A stretch of 64,000 nt of DNA from assembly GCF_030409635.1 (NCBI RefSeq), contig NZ_JAUFQF010000001.1, forward strand, positions 124,001-188,000. The letters run 5' to 3'. Numbering within the stretch: position 1 is the first letter of the stretch; the number at the start of each line of letters is the position of its first letter. Shown here one piece after another: positions 18,316 through 26,645 of this stretch. The translations under genes were made by a program, and so were the position numbers. Under the pieces are notes generated by a model, which was given only the letters and a program-made list of their open reading frames with translations, made no database searches and was not told the DNA's origin. The DNA comes from Vibrio agarivorans. GTDB lineage: Bacteria; Pseudomonadota; Gammaproteobacteria; Enterobacterales; Vibrionaceae.

Positions 18316-19221
18316 ATGAATTTTAGTATTGAACAGCTTCTTGCCTTTGTAACCGTTTATGACCAACTCTCTTTTAGCAAAGCCGCAGTTAAGCTCAATA
18401 AACACCGCACCACGATTGGACAAGTCATTAGCAACTTGGAAGATCAACTCGCCGTAACGCTTTTTGAGCGTATTGGTCGTTCAGTAGAGCCAACGGAAGA
18501 TGGCCACCTGCTTTATCACTACGCCAAACAAACCCTTGAGCAAGCTCGTGTGTTTGATAAAGTCGCACTGAGTCTGTCCTATGGAGGGCTCGAAAGCATT
18601 ACGATTGCGACTTCTACCTTAATACCACCTAAAGTGCTCGTGGGTATTCGTGAAACGCTAATACGAGATTTTCCATCGATGCGCGTTAATTTCGTTTTCA
18701 AAGATAAATCAGCAATTAAGCGCGGCATTGAGGAGGGAGAAGTTCATTTTGGCTTGGTCAATATTCACGAGAGCCGGGCAATACACAGTTTTGATGCAAC
18801 CTTCTTAGGGCATATTGAGTTTACGCCATTCTTAAAAGAAGACAGTGAAGTCTTCGGTATGGAGTATGACGACGTGGTGAGTGAGCTGAAAAGTAGTCGC
18901 CAGTTTGTGTTGAAAAGTTTGGTGGACGAAGGGCTGAAAGAAAAAGTCGTGTTTTCTGCCAATCATGAAGAAGTTGAGAGTGTTGCTCTCATTATAAAAA
19001 TGATCAAAGCGGGGTTCGGCTGGGCTTGGCTTCCAAAAGTGATCGCTGCTTCAGAGTCCACCAAAGGAATTAAGGCACTAGGTGAAGAGAGTGGGCTTAA
19101 AAATGGGTTTAAATTCCCTATGGCACTTTGGTGTCCGCACTCGAAACAAATTACGACCATTAAGAAATCTATCCTTACAGCCATAGCCAATTACATAGAA
19201 ATGTATGAAGGTAAAATATAA
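18316..19221 (+). CDS. LysR-family transcriptional regulator
   Basis: 301 residues. The N-terminal winged helix-turn-helix (FSIEQLLAFVTVYDQLSFSKAAVKLNKHRTTIGQ in two stretches, then LEDQLAVTLFER) is typical of LysR-type regulators; the rest is the periplasmic-binding-protein-like effector domain. The usual LFxR segment reads LFERIGRSVEPTEDG. The gene lies 128 bp after pdxY in the same direction, in the aspartate/glutamate/PLP block. It is a reasonable, untested candidate to bind the palindromes before aspT, asd copy 2 and pdxY, since LysR proteins bind dyad operators. Target and ligand are unknown. Confidence 0.88.
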   Translation: MNFSIEQLLAFVTVYDQLSFSKAAVKLNKHRTTIGQVISNLEDQLAVTLFERIGRSVEPTEDGHLLYHYAKQTLEQARVFDKVALSLSYGGLESITIATSTLIPPKVLVGIRETLIRDFPSMRVNFVFKDKSAIKRGIEEGEVHFGLVNIHESRAIHSFDATFLGHIEFTPFLKEDSEVFGMEYDDVVSELKSSRQFVLKSLVDEGLKEKVVFSANHEEVESVALIIKMIKAGFGWAWLPKVIAASESTKGIKALGEESGLKNGFKFPMALWCPHSKQITTIKKSILTAIANYIEMYEGKI

Positions 19222-19300
19222 GGTGGACGACCGGCGCTCGCGATGCTTTGAATGAAGGATAGCGTGCATCAAACCTGATTTAACGATCGACTGTGACATC

Positions 19301-19341
19301 GGTACTCTAGCGAGATTACTATTTTATCGAGTTAGAGTACC
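19301..19341 (+). promoter_or_regulatory. Stem-loop abutting the kefB-like start codon
   Basis: GGTACTCTA (19301-19309) pairs with TAGAGTACC (19333-19341), a perfect 9-bp stem with a 23-nt loop. The right arm ends two bases before the ATG at 19344 and occupies the place of the ribosome site. It could control translation initiation or be a protein-binding dyad. Confidence 0.45.
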
Positions 19342-19343
19342 TG

Positions 19344-21044
19344 ATGGAAAACCTCAATTTCCTCCATTTTGCGACCATGGTGATGCTTACTATCACCATT
19401 TGTATCGCGCTATCATCCTTTCTTCGCCTCGGTACCATTATTGGTTTTATTGCAGCGGGGATCGCTCTTGGCCCGCATACACCGGGTCTAGTTGCCGCTA
19501 CTGATATCGAGTTTTTGCAGCAAATTGCTGACTTTGGTGTTGTTTTATTCCTGTTTACGATTGGTTTAGAGGTCAAGCCCCAAGAACTTTGGAAAATGAA
19601 AAAAGGGCTTGTTATTCAAGGCCTCGGGCAAGTGGTACTAACGGCACTCATTTTCTCAGGTATATACTTTTACGCCGGTTTTTCTTGGCAGTTGGGGCTG
19701 GTCTTTGGTTTGATTTTTGCTCAGTCAAGCACCGCAGTTGTTATGACAATGCTCGAAGAAAAAGGTGAAGTGAACGCTGCCCATGGTAAGAATATTTTTA
19801 CCAACTTGATGGGACAAGATTTGAGCATTGTACCTGTTATGGCATTGATTCCTGTTCTTGCTCATCAACAAGCTCCAGAAAGTAGCGGTGTGGTGCTTCC
19901 ATTATTGCTCGGGGTATCAGCAGTTGCCGCTATCTTTGTTATTGGTCGCTACTTGTTACCTAATGGCCTGCGTTGGGCAGTAAAAGTTCGCAATAAAGAA
20001 GGCTTTGTATTGTGCTTGTTCGTCGCATTAGTTGCCACGTTATGGCTTGTTGATGAGGTTGGGCTGTCATCCACGCTAGGTGCGTTTCTATTAGGGATGT
20101 GCTTGTCTAATTCAGATTTTCGTTTTTCACTAGAGAGTGTTGTGTCTCCTTTTAAAGGCGTGTTGATGGGGTTGTTCTTTATCTCTGTCGGTATGTCCGT
20201 AGACCCTATTATTGCGAGCTCAAACTTAGGTCAGGTTTTGCTGACGTTAGTGGCCATCGTTATCGTAAAGCTAGTCGTTTTTGTGGTGCTAGCAAAAGTG
20301 GACGGCAAAAGCAATGGCATCGCAATAAAAACCGGGTTTGCATTGAGTCAGGTCGGTGAGTTTGCATTTGTTTTATTAGGGCTAGCCGCGACGATAGGTA
20401 TTATCAGCACGGATCAAGGTGCAATAGGTATCGTTGTCGTAAGCCTTAGTATGGTGATCACGCCTTGGCTATACCAACTCGGAAATAAGCTAGTGAGTCG
20501 CAAGTTGCATAAAAGTACGCCAAGTACCTTTCTCCCTAATGATGACACCGAACAGGCGCTAGTGGTTGTTGGTTTAGATGAAGTTGGCCGTTTGATAGCT
20601 CTACTGGCAAAGCGCGCTCAAATTCCTTATGTCGCGGTTGATATCGATTATGATTCAGTACAGCGAGCGAAAGCGCTAGGTTTAAATGCGCATTTTGGTG
20701 ACATTACCCTGCAAAGTGTACGCAAAAAAGCGGGTCTGAATAAAGCGAATGCTGCCTTTGTTTCTCTCACTCACTCAGAGTCTTTGCGTAAGGTTTGTTT
20801 GATGCTGGCGCATTATCCCCAACTGGATATCTACGCACGTACCAACTCCCGTGCGGATGAGTTCTACCTTAAAGATCATGGCATTGAGTTTGTTGGGGCA
20901 ACTTATATTGAAAGTACGCTGCTGCGTGGACGTCAGCTGTTGAAGAACTTTGGGTTAGCAGACGATGAAGTTATGACGTTAATAGATGATGTGAAATCTG
21001 ATTTGTTTGAAGAGGAGTATTTGAAGTTTAAACAAAATCAGTAA
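19344..21044 (+). CDS. Monovalent cation:proton antiporter-2 (KefB-like)
   Basis: 566-residue CPA2-family inner-membrane protein. The N-terminal Na_H_Exchanger domain (about 1-385) has a dozen hydrophobic helices and motifs such as FGVVLFLFTIGLEVKP, FAQSSTAVVMTMLEEKG and MGQDLSIVPVMALIP. The C-terminal TrkA_N domain (about 395-510) starts ALVVVGLDEVGRLIALLAK, where the usual glycine-rich NAD motif is weakened (V-G-L-D-E-V-G). It probably exchanges K+ or Na+ for protons. There is no ancillary KefG/KefF gene nearby, so the specific symbol is withheld. A hairpin overlaps the translation start and a terminator follows. Confidence 0.87.
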   Translation: MENLNFLHFATMVMLTITICIALSSFLRLGTIIGFIAAGIALGPHTPGLVAATDIEFLQQIADFGVVLFLFTIGLEVKPQELWKMKKGLVIQGLGQVVLTALIFSGIYFYAGFSWQLGLVFGLIFAQSSTAVVMTMLEEKGEVNAAHGKNIFTNLMGQDLSIVPVMALIPVLAHQQAPESSGVVLPLLLGVSAVAAIFVIGRYLLPNGLRWAVKVRNKEGFVLCLFVALVATLWLVDEVGLSSTLGAFLLGMCLSNSDFRFSLESVVSPFKGVLMGLFFISVGMSVDPIIASSNLGQVLLTLVAIVIVKLVVFVVLAKVDGKSNGIAIKTGFALSQVGEFAFVLLGLAATIGIISTDQGAIGIVVVSLSMVITPWLYQLGNKLVSRKLHKSTPSTFLPNDDTEQALVVVGLDEVGRLIALLAKRAQIPYVAVDIDYDSVQRAKALGLNAHFGDITLQSVRKKAGLNKANAAFVSLTHSESLRKVCLMLAHYPQLDIYARTNSRADEFYLKDHGIEFVGATYIESTLLRGRQLLKNFGLADDEVMTLIDDVKSDLFEEEYLKFKQNQ

Positions 21045-21063
21045 CTAACGAGGTAATTAGTCG

Positions 21064-21092
21064 AAGCCAGTCAGTGAAATGACTGGCTTTCG
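21064..21092 (+). terminator. Terminator-like hairpin after the kefB-like gene
   Basis: Perfect 10-bp stem AAGCCAGTCA/TGACTGGCTT with a 6-nt loop. The T-run is short (TTTCGCG), so efficiency is uncertain. Confidence 0.65.
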
Positions 21093-21118
21093 CGTTTGGT
21101 GAGACAGCAAAAATGAAT

Positions 21119-21139
21119 GATGAGGATTGTGTCCTACAT
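21119..21139. promoter_or_regulatory. Candidate operator (GATGAGG-N7-CCTACAT)
   Basis: Reverse complement of the half-sites at 7443 (ATGTAGG-N7-CCTCATC there, with one base different). It is followed at the same spacing by CTGATT, like the GAATT/GATT after other sites. It lies 117 bp before the patatin gene. Confidence 0.45.
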
Positions 21140-21255
21140 ACCTGATTATCGCCTTTGCCTATTCATCGTTAATATTCACCCATCAGCACAGAGTAGAGAA
21201 AATTTCGTGGATCTCTCTAGTGCGAAACAACGTTTAACTTCTGAGATTCATTTAT

Positions 21256-22437
21256 ATGCAAATTAAAAATTACTCGAACAAGGTAACAATCGTTTTGTTC
21301 TCCTTATTCCTTGTTGCTTGTAGTTCGACTCATAACTTGGATATTCGTGTTTCAAAGGACAATTATAAGGATGTTTCACTTGTCTCTGAACCGAATAATA
21401 CTCAAGAGCCTTTAAGGTTTTGGGGCAACGAACAACCGAGCTTTCTATATTCTGATACTGACAATACAACACCGATTACCGTTGAAGGTGACCGCTTAAA
21501 TATTCTTGCGCTTTCTGGTGGCGGTGCAAACGGTGCATACGGTGCCGGAGCGATTATTGGTCTGCGTGATGCGGGTCAACTGCCTGACTATTCAGTGATT
21601 ACAGGAATCAGTGCCGGGGCGCTTATCGCACCTTTTGTGTTTGCAGGAAACGACGAACTCGATCATCTCAAGAGCGTGATGCTGGGCATTAACGATAAGG
21701 ATGTTCTGGGTAAGAAGAACTTCCTAAATACGCTGTTTAAAGACGCGTTTACCAATGGTGATCGTATGTTTGAATTTATTGAAAATGCTTACACCGAAGA
21801 GATGATGGTGAAAGTGGCTGAACAGCATAAAGCAGGCAAGCGACTATTTATCGGCACAACACAGTTTGACTCGGGTGAGTTGATGGTATGGAACGTTGGA
21901 GCTATCGCCGCGAGTGAGATGCCAAATAAGATGCAGCTTATTCACCAAGTGTTAGCCGCAAGTGCGTCGATTCCAGGAGTGTTCCCTCCGCAGTTTATTC
22001 AGGTGGAGCATGACGGTGAGCAACTTGAAGAGCTTCATGTTGATGGCGGGCTTGCTGCGCAAGTGTTCTTCAATCCATCGAACTTCGACTACAACAAGGT
22101 TTCTGATGCATTAGGGCTGACTGAAAAGCCACGTGTGCACGTCGTACGAAATGGTTCACTAACGCCACCGTACACCAAGCTAAAAGATAAAGGAATGCCG
22201 CTTCTAACTAAGTCTGTGGGCACGATGACAGTGCTACAAGCTAAAGGCGACATCTACCGAATTAAATACCTTTGTGAGATCAACGATTTTGATTTAGGGG
22301 TGACATACCTAGAGCAGAGCTACCGTCCTTACAAGGCATCAAAAGATATGTTCGACAAGACGTACATGGAAGCAATCTATCGCTACGGATATGACAAAGC
22401 GTCTCGCAACGAACTTTGGACAAATGACATTCCATAA
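21256..22437 (+). CDS. Patatin-like phospholipase lipoprotein
   Basis: 393 residues. A lipoprotein signal (VLFSLFLVACSS) is followed from about residue 80 by a patatin domain with all key elements: oxyanion loop ALSGGGANGAYGAG, nucleophile elbow GISAG (serine near 118) and the catalytic aspartate in HVDGGLAAQ. The family hydrolyses acyl esters of phospholipids using a Ser-Asp dyad. The lipobox places it in the envelope. The next gene starts 19 bp after its stop and is probably co-transcribed. Confidence 0.88.
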   Translation: MQIKNYSNKVTIVLFSLFLVACSSTHNLDIRVSKDNYKDVSLVSEPNNTQEPLRFWGNEQPSFLYSDTDNTTPITVEGDRLNILALSGGGANGAYGAGAIIGLRDAGQLPDYSVITGISAGALIAPFVFAGNDELDHLKSVMLGINDKDVLGKKNFLNTLFKDAFTNGDRMFEFIENAYTEEMMVKVAEQHKAGKRLFIGTTQFDSGELMVWNVGAIAASEMPNKMQLIHQVLAASASIPGVFPPQFIQVEHDGEQLEELHVDGGLAAQVFFNPSNFDYNKVSDALGLTEKPRVHVVRNGSLTPPYTKLKDKGMPLLTKSVGTMTVLQAKGDIYRIKYLCEINDFDLGVTYLEQSYRPYKASKDMFDKTYMEAIYRYGYDKASRNELWTNDIP

Positions 22438-22456
22438 AATTGAGAAGGTAAATGAC

Positions 22457-22885
22457 ATGAAAAAAACACTATTAACTCTATCGCTTGCTCTTGTAGCAAC
22501 GGGCGCAATGGCACACTCAACTGTGGATCCAGAAATCCAAGATGTTTACAACGATCTAGCAGAGCTTGCAACAGTACAAGAGCAAGGCCAAGCGCACATG
22601 ATGGTTGATGAAAACTTCAACCTAGAGAAAGTTGAGTACGTTGGCTTCTTGACTGAAAAAGAGATCTTTATCACTAAGAAAGAAGCGAAAGAAGCGGGTC
22701 TTGGTAAAGTGAAAAAGCACTTCATCACGACTACACCGGGTGAAGATCTTGCAGATCTAGAAGTTAAATTGGTTGATTACATTGATGCTGATGAACCAAC
22801 TTACTTCACTGTGAACATCTTCCGTAACTACCACGGTGATTCTGGTAACTTCAACTACATCGCACAAGTGGTTGAGTACCGTTAA
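22457..22885 (+). CDS. Small periplasmic protein, unknown function
   Basis: 142 residues from the ATG at 22457, which follows AGAAGG at good spacing; the frame is open upstream inside the patatin gene but that is not coding. A clean Sec signal peptide (KKTLLTLSLALVATGAMA, cut before HSTVD) predicts a periplasmic protein. The mature part is acidic/basic mixed and has no cysteines. It may act with the patatin lipoprotein encoded just upstream. Family not recognised. Confidence 0.7.
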   Translation: MKKTLLTLSLALVATGAMAHSTVDPEIQDVYNDLAELATVQEQGQAHMMVDENFNLEKVEYVGFLTEKEIFITKKEAKEAGLGKVKKHFITTTPGEDLADLEVKLVDYIDADEPTYFTVNIFRNYHGDSGNFNYIAQVVEYR

Positions 22886-22932
22886 TTTGGATATGGCCAG
22901 CTTTGGGCTGGCCGTGTTTAAGTTGTAGGGTC

Positions 22933-22953
22933 TTGATGGATTTGATCCTTCAT
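22933..22953. promoter_or_regulatory. Candidate palindromic operator (TTGATGG-N7-CCTTCAT)
   Basis: The left arm is the exact consensus, the right arm pairs at 5 of 7. It is followed by AAGCGATT. Located about 158 bp before the D15-like OM gene and 50-60 bp before a promoter-like TTACACT. Confidence 0.55.
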
Positions 22954-22989
22954 AAGCGATTTTCATCGCGTTCAATACTGGGCTTACAC

Positions 22990-23079
22990 TCTCTATGTGG
23001 CGCAAACCACACGCTAGTTTATTTAAAGTCCAAAGCATGGATGCATAACTAATTCCGGGCGGCAACGCCCGGTTTTTTT
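22990..23079 (+). ncRNA. Possible small RNA or terminated leader upstream of the D15-like gene
   Basis: A promoter-like TTACACT near 22984 is followed by a hairpin (GTGG-N6-CCAC, about 22997-23010), unstructured AU-rich sequence and then a strong intrinsic terminator at 23055. This is the layout of an sRNA of about 85 nt or of an attenuated mRNA leader. There is no similarity I can name. Ends are estimates. Confidence 0.35.
23055..23079 (+). terminator. Intrinsic terminator just before an OM-protein start codon
   Basis: CCGGGC, 6-nt loop, GCCCGG and T7. It ends only a few bases before the ribosome site of the next gene, so that gene needs read-through or a promoter inside the terminator region. 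Confidence 0.88.
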
Positions 23080-23090
23080 AAGGTATGCAA

Positions 23091-24290
23091 ATGTTTAATA
23101 AAAACCAGCCACTTCTTCTTGCCACTCTGACCTCACTGATGGCACCTTTTTCTCTGGCTTCCTCTTTTGTCGATCCTGTAGACGGTAAGTTCGATATGGG
23201 CCATTACATAGCCGAAAATGCCCATGGATTTTTACCTGTCCCAATTATTATTACTGAGCCTGCCGTGGGTTATGGTGGTGGTTTAGCAGGTCTGTTTCTG
23301 CACGAAAGTGAAGAAGAAAAACAGGCACGTAAACAAGCTGCGCTCATGTCTGTGGACGGAGGCGCTCGACTTGTTCCTGCTGCGATGACGGTAGTGGGCG
23401 CGGCGGGGACGCAAAATGGCTCATGGTTCGCGTTTGCTGGCCACAGGCACTCATGGTTTAAAGATGCGATTCGTTATTCTGGTGGTGCAGGTTTAGGGCA
23501 GGTGAATTTAGATGTTTATCGAGAGTTTTCAGATGTTCCTTTAGTTGGTGATCTTAGCTTTGAAATAGGCACAGAGAATAAAGGCATCGCTGCACTTCAA
23601 CACTTACAATTTCGCGTTGCGAGAACACCTTTGATGCTCGGTATTAAACAGATTTGGATGAAAACAGATGTGACACTAGACACAGGTAATGATACGGCAA
23701 ATAAAATTCTCGAGAAAATTGGAGATACTGGTTTAGTGCCGGGGTTAGGAGAAACAACCAACTCTGCACTCGGTTTAACCGTGGAGTATGACACTCGAGA
23801 TAACATCTTTTATCCCACCACAGGCTATATCTTAAATGGTGACTACATGTTTTATGATCGTCAGTTAGGTGGCGATTATGATTATCAAGTGTTTAACTTT
23901 GACGGTGAAGGTTACATTCCTTTAGCCGAAAAGTGGAACCTTGCATTTGCAGGAAACTATCAACAGTTTGAGACGGACGACCTGATGGTGCCTTTGACCT
24001 CAAAGCCTTACGTTGACATGCGTGGCGTACCCTCTTTCCGCTATCAAGGCGACAAGATCCAAACCGTGCAGTCGCAAGTGACTTATGACATCGATAACCG
24101 CTGGAATGTGTCCGCATTTTACGGTTATGGTGAGGCACTGAACGACAGCAGTGAAGATCAATCAGTACAAGCGTACGGTGCGGGCTTCCGTTATAAGATT
24201 GCGCGTCGTTATGGATTAAGAATGGGTATGGACTTGGCTATCAGCGAAGGTGAAGTGACCACATACATCAATGTCGGAACGGGCTTTTAA
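23091..24290 (+). CDS. BamA/TamA-family (D15-like) outer-membrane protein
   Basis: 399 residues from the ATG at 23091; the ATG six bases upstream is too close to the only AAGGT ribosome site. A signal peptide (LLLATLTSLMAPFSLAS) is followed by a barrel-rich protein without visible POTRA repeats. GLTVEYDTRDNIFYPTTGYILNGDYMF is the typical surface-antigen D15 strand region (here about 224-252) and the protein ends in NVGTGF with terminal Phe. The function of such short Omp85-like proteins is not known. Expression is likely controlled through the palindrome at 22933 and the terminator directly upstream. Confidence 0.75.
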   Translation: MFNKNQPLLLATLTSLMAPFSLASSFVDPVDGKFDMGHYIAENAHGFLPVPIIITEPAVGYGGGLAGLFLHESEEEKQARKQAALMSVDGGARLVPAAMTVVGAAGTQNGSWFAFAGHRHSWFKDAIRYSGGAGLGQVNLDVYREFSDVPLVGDLSFEIGTENKGIAALQHLQFRVARTPLMLGIKQIWMKTDVTLDTGNDTANKILEKIGDTGLVPGLGETTNSALGLTVEYDTRDNIFYPTTGYILNGDYMFYDRQLGGDYDYQVFNFDGEGYIPLAEKWNLAFAGNYQQFETDDLMVPLTSKPYVDMRGVPSFRYQGDKIQTVQSQVTYDIDNRWNVSAFYGYGEALNDSSEDQSVQAYGAGFRYKIARRYGLRMGMDLAISEGEVTTYINVGTGF

Positions 24291-24361
24291 ACCGAATCAC
24301 TACCCATTGAGACCCGCTTCAAGCTATAGTGTAAGCAAATGTATATCTGGAATAAGAACGA

Positions 24362-24625
24362 ATGAAACGAACACTGCTATTGCTATCGACACTGGTTATT
24401 TTGAGTGGCTGTGAAGCTGAAGTTGGCACACAAGCGTGGTGCGATAACCTGAATGAAACCCCAAAAAGTGAGTGGACAGCTCAGGTAACATTCGATTATG
24501 CCAAACATTGTGTATTGAGCGATGCGGTGGGCAGTGCCCAGTGGTGTGAAAGCTTAGAAGACAAGCCTAAAGGGGATTGGAGTGCGAACGAAGCGACGAG
24601 TTATGCCAAGCACTGCGTATTCTAA
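24362..24625 (+). CDS. DUF3012 lipoprotein with internal duplication
   Basis: 87 residues. The lipoprotein signal LVILSGCEAE is followed by two copies of a unit of about 32 residues: VGTQAWCDNLNETPKSEW...YAKHCVL and VGSAQWCESLEDKPKGDW...YAKHCVF. Each carries a WC and an HC cysteine, so two disulfides are likely. This matches the DUF3012 family seen in marine gamma-proteobacteria, normally with one unit. Function unknown; probably attached to the OM or inner membrane. Confidence 0.75.
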   Translation: MKRTLLLLSTLVILSGCEAEVGTQAWCDNLNETPKSEWTAQVTFDYAKHCVLSDAVGSAQWCESLEDKPKGDWSANEATSYAKHCVF

Positions 24626-24680
24626 GTGTCGCGATTGACCGACCTGTTAGCTTGATCGGGTAACCGCTAATGACACTGAT

Positions 24681-24707
24681 AACCTCTCCCAACGGAGAGG
24701 TTTTTTA
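24681..24707 (+). terminator. Intrinsic terminator after the DUF3012 gene
   Basis: Perfect 9-bp stem AACCTCTCC/GGAGAGGTT with CAAC loop and T-run, ending at the convergent radical SAM gene. Confidence 0.92.
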
Positions 24708-25580
24708 TTACCATGCGAATGTTTGAATCACATTCTCTTTTGCCATCGGATTGTTATCGATAGCTGCATTGATGCGTTTGAGCATTAACGCTTGTGAGTC
24801 TGGCAGATAACCACGCTGTGGAACGATGTTGTTGCCGTGATCACCCCAGTAGAAGGTATCAATATCCAGATTCTCGAGTAGGTGTTTTTCCTCTTCCAGT
24901 ATTTGTAACTGAGTTGGAAGAACGAACTCACCGCGTTCCACTTCTTGCTCTAGTTCGCTGCCAGGTTGCACAGCCAGTGCCATTGGTGCAATTTGTTCTG
25001 GCTTAACAATGTTAAGCAAGCGTGTGGTCTCCTCAATATGCTCTTTTGAGCGTCCACGTCCACCCAAACCGAAGATAAATGATAGAAGCACTGGGATACC
25101 TGCTTCTTTAGCGCGAGCCATACCTTCAATTACATGCTCTTGTGTCATGCGTTTTTTGATCTTCTCAAGCACAGCAGGGTCGCCAGACTCCAATCCAGAG
25201 TAGACAAGGCCTAAGCCTGCTTCCTTCAGTTGTTTGAGTTCATCAACACTTTTACGGCGAAAGTCATTCATACCACCGTAAAGGGCAATATGTTTACACT
25301 CCGGGAAGGTCTCGCGAATCTTTTTTAGCACCTGAAGTAGATAATCTGTGCGCGCTGCCAGTACATTACCATCGGTCAAAAAGAGTGATTCGACATGAGT
25401 ATAAACACGTCTTACTTGTTCGATATCGGCAAATACGTCTTCGATATCGCGAATTTTAAAGCGCTTGTCATCAAACATCGTGCAGAATGTACAGGTGTTG
25501 ATGCTGCATCCCAGTGTCACTTGAATCAGTACACTGTTTGCTTCTGGCCAAGGTCGGTAGATTTTGCCCTCATATCTCAT
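24708..25580 (-). CDS. Radical SAM protein
   Basis: 290 residues. The iron-sulfur motif near the N-terminus reads GCSINTCTFC (C25, C30, C33), that is CX4CX2C instead of the classical CX3CX2C. It is followed by a GGMNDF SAM-binding strand (about residue 101) and a partial TIM barrel (LVYSGLESGDPAVLEKI, LLSFIFGLGGRGRSKEH). This is an Elp3/MiaB-type radical SAM core without TRAM or B12 domains. It should cleave SAM to make a 5'-deoxyadenosyl radical; the substrate is unknown. Stands alone between convergent and terminator-flanked genes. Confidence 0.82.
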   Translation of the reverse strand: MRYEGKIYRPWPEANSVLIQVTLGCSINTCTFCTMFDDKRFKIRDIEDVFADIEQVRRVYTHVESLFLTDGNVLAARTDYLLQVLKKIRETFPECKHIALYGGMNDFRRKSVDELKQLKEAGLGLVYSGLESGDPAVLEKIKKRMTQEHVIEGMARAKEAGIPVLLSFIFGLGGRGRSKEHIEETTRLLNIVKPEQIAPMALAVQPGSELEQEVERGEFVLPTQLQILEEEKHLLENLDIDTFYWGDHGNNIVPQRGYLPDSQALMLKRINAAIDNNPMAKENVIQTFAW

Positions 25581-25708
25581 GAGTTACTCCTGGGTTGTTC
25601 ACCCTCTATAGCAATTATGCGACACAGCTAGCCTATCAATCACATTCCTTTTTGATAATGGAGCTGTTTATATAATGAGTTTTTACTAATTATTGATAAT
25701 TGAACGAT

Positions 25709-25733
25709 AAAAAAGCCCAGCTTGTGCCGGGCT
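25709..25733 (-). terminator. Terminator after the SDR gene (minus strand)
   Basis: On the minus strand AGCCC and GGGCT form a short GC stem followed by U6. The inner stem has a mismatch. It serves the SDR gene at 25758. Confidence 0.65.
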
Positions 25734-25757
25734 CGCTATTGATGTCTAGCTCGACGT

Positions 25758-26552
25758 TTAGATGATGGATTCGATGGTATTGATGACCGCATCAACTTTA
25801 CTGTTGTTTAACGCATCAGGGTGCGGTGAACTTAGACGGCCAATGTCATTGTCAAAATATTCACCATGATTTTGAGCGAACTCATCAGAGAGCGCTAAAC
25901 GGGTAAGAATGTCCGCACCAATCGACAAATCGCCACCATTGACACCGTAAGCGTCTTTGACCATTTTGCTGCCCAGCATTGAAGCAGGGTTCACGGAGAT
26001 CACCAACGGTCCTTTGCCTTTAAGCTCTAGCCCCATTTTGCGTGACCACATCGTTAGTGCCAGTTTACTTTGTGCATAGGCCGCATTGTCGCTCAATTGT
26101 GCTTTACCTAATAATGCTTCAATAGAGACGGGTGCTTGTGCTGCCGATGAAAGGTTTACGACGCGACTCTCCTTGCTCAATGTTGGCATCAAGGCCTTGG
26201 TCAGGAGATAAGGCGCGATGGTATTAACGACAAAACGAATATCCAAACCGCTGTCCGTTGTCGTGACAGGTGTACTGAAAACACCCGCATTGTTAATAAC
26301 GACATCGAGGTGCGAATGCACTTTTTGTACATCGTCCGCTAGCTGTTTTACCTGTTCTAAATCTGATAGATCAGCAAGATAGCCTTCAATATGTGCGCCG
26401 GTGTTGGTGTTCTTCAATGTCGCCATTGCAGCTTCCAGTTTGGCTTTGCTGCGACCGTGGATCAGCAAGTTATGACCGTGTGCAACCAGTAGTTTCGCTG
26501 TCTCTAGACCAATACCGTCTGTCGCGCCGGTTAATAAGATTGTTTTACTCAT
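25758..26552 (-). CDS. Short-chain dehydrogenase/reductase
   Basis: 264 residues from the ATG at 26552, which follows AAGGA at 8 nt; an upstream in-frame start adds 18 residues without support. The Rossmann motif TGATDGIG (about 8-15), NNAG (about 85) and the catalytic Ser and YAQSK (YxxxK) are present. The C-terminus has HPDALNNSK. This is the retinol-dehydrogenase-like SDR subgroup and NAD(P)H-dependent oxidoreduction is expected; substrate unknown. It is transcribed away from the DUF1330 gene, and the shared intergenic region holds a 25-bp inverted repeat. Confidence 0.85.
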   Translation of the reverse strand: MSKTILLTGATDGIGLETAKLLVAHGHNLLIHGRSKAKLEAAMATLKNTNTGAHIEGYLADLSDLEQVKQLADDVQKVHSHLDVVINNAGVFSTPVTTTDSGLDIRFVVNTIAPYLLTKALMPTLSKESRVVNLSSAAQAPVSIEALLGKAQLSDNAAYAQSKLALTMWSRKMGLELKGKGPLVISVNPASMLGSKMVKDAYGVNGGDLSIGADILTRLALSDEFAQNHGEYFDNDIGRLSSPHPDALNNSKVDAVINTIESII

Positions 26553-26645
26553 TACTGAATCCTTATTTGAATGTCGAATTATTCTCAACTGAACGCCGAT
26601 AAGCATAGCTCAATAACAGTCGGGTGATAATTCCATATAATTAGC

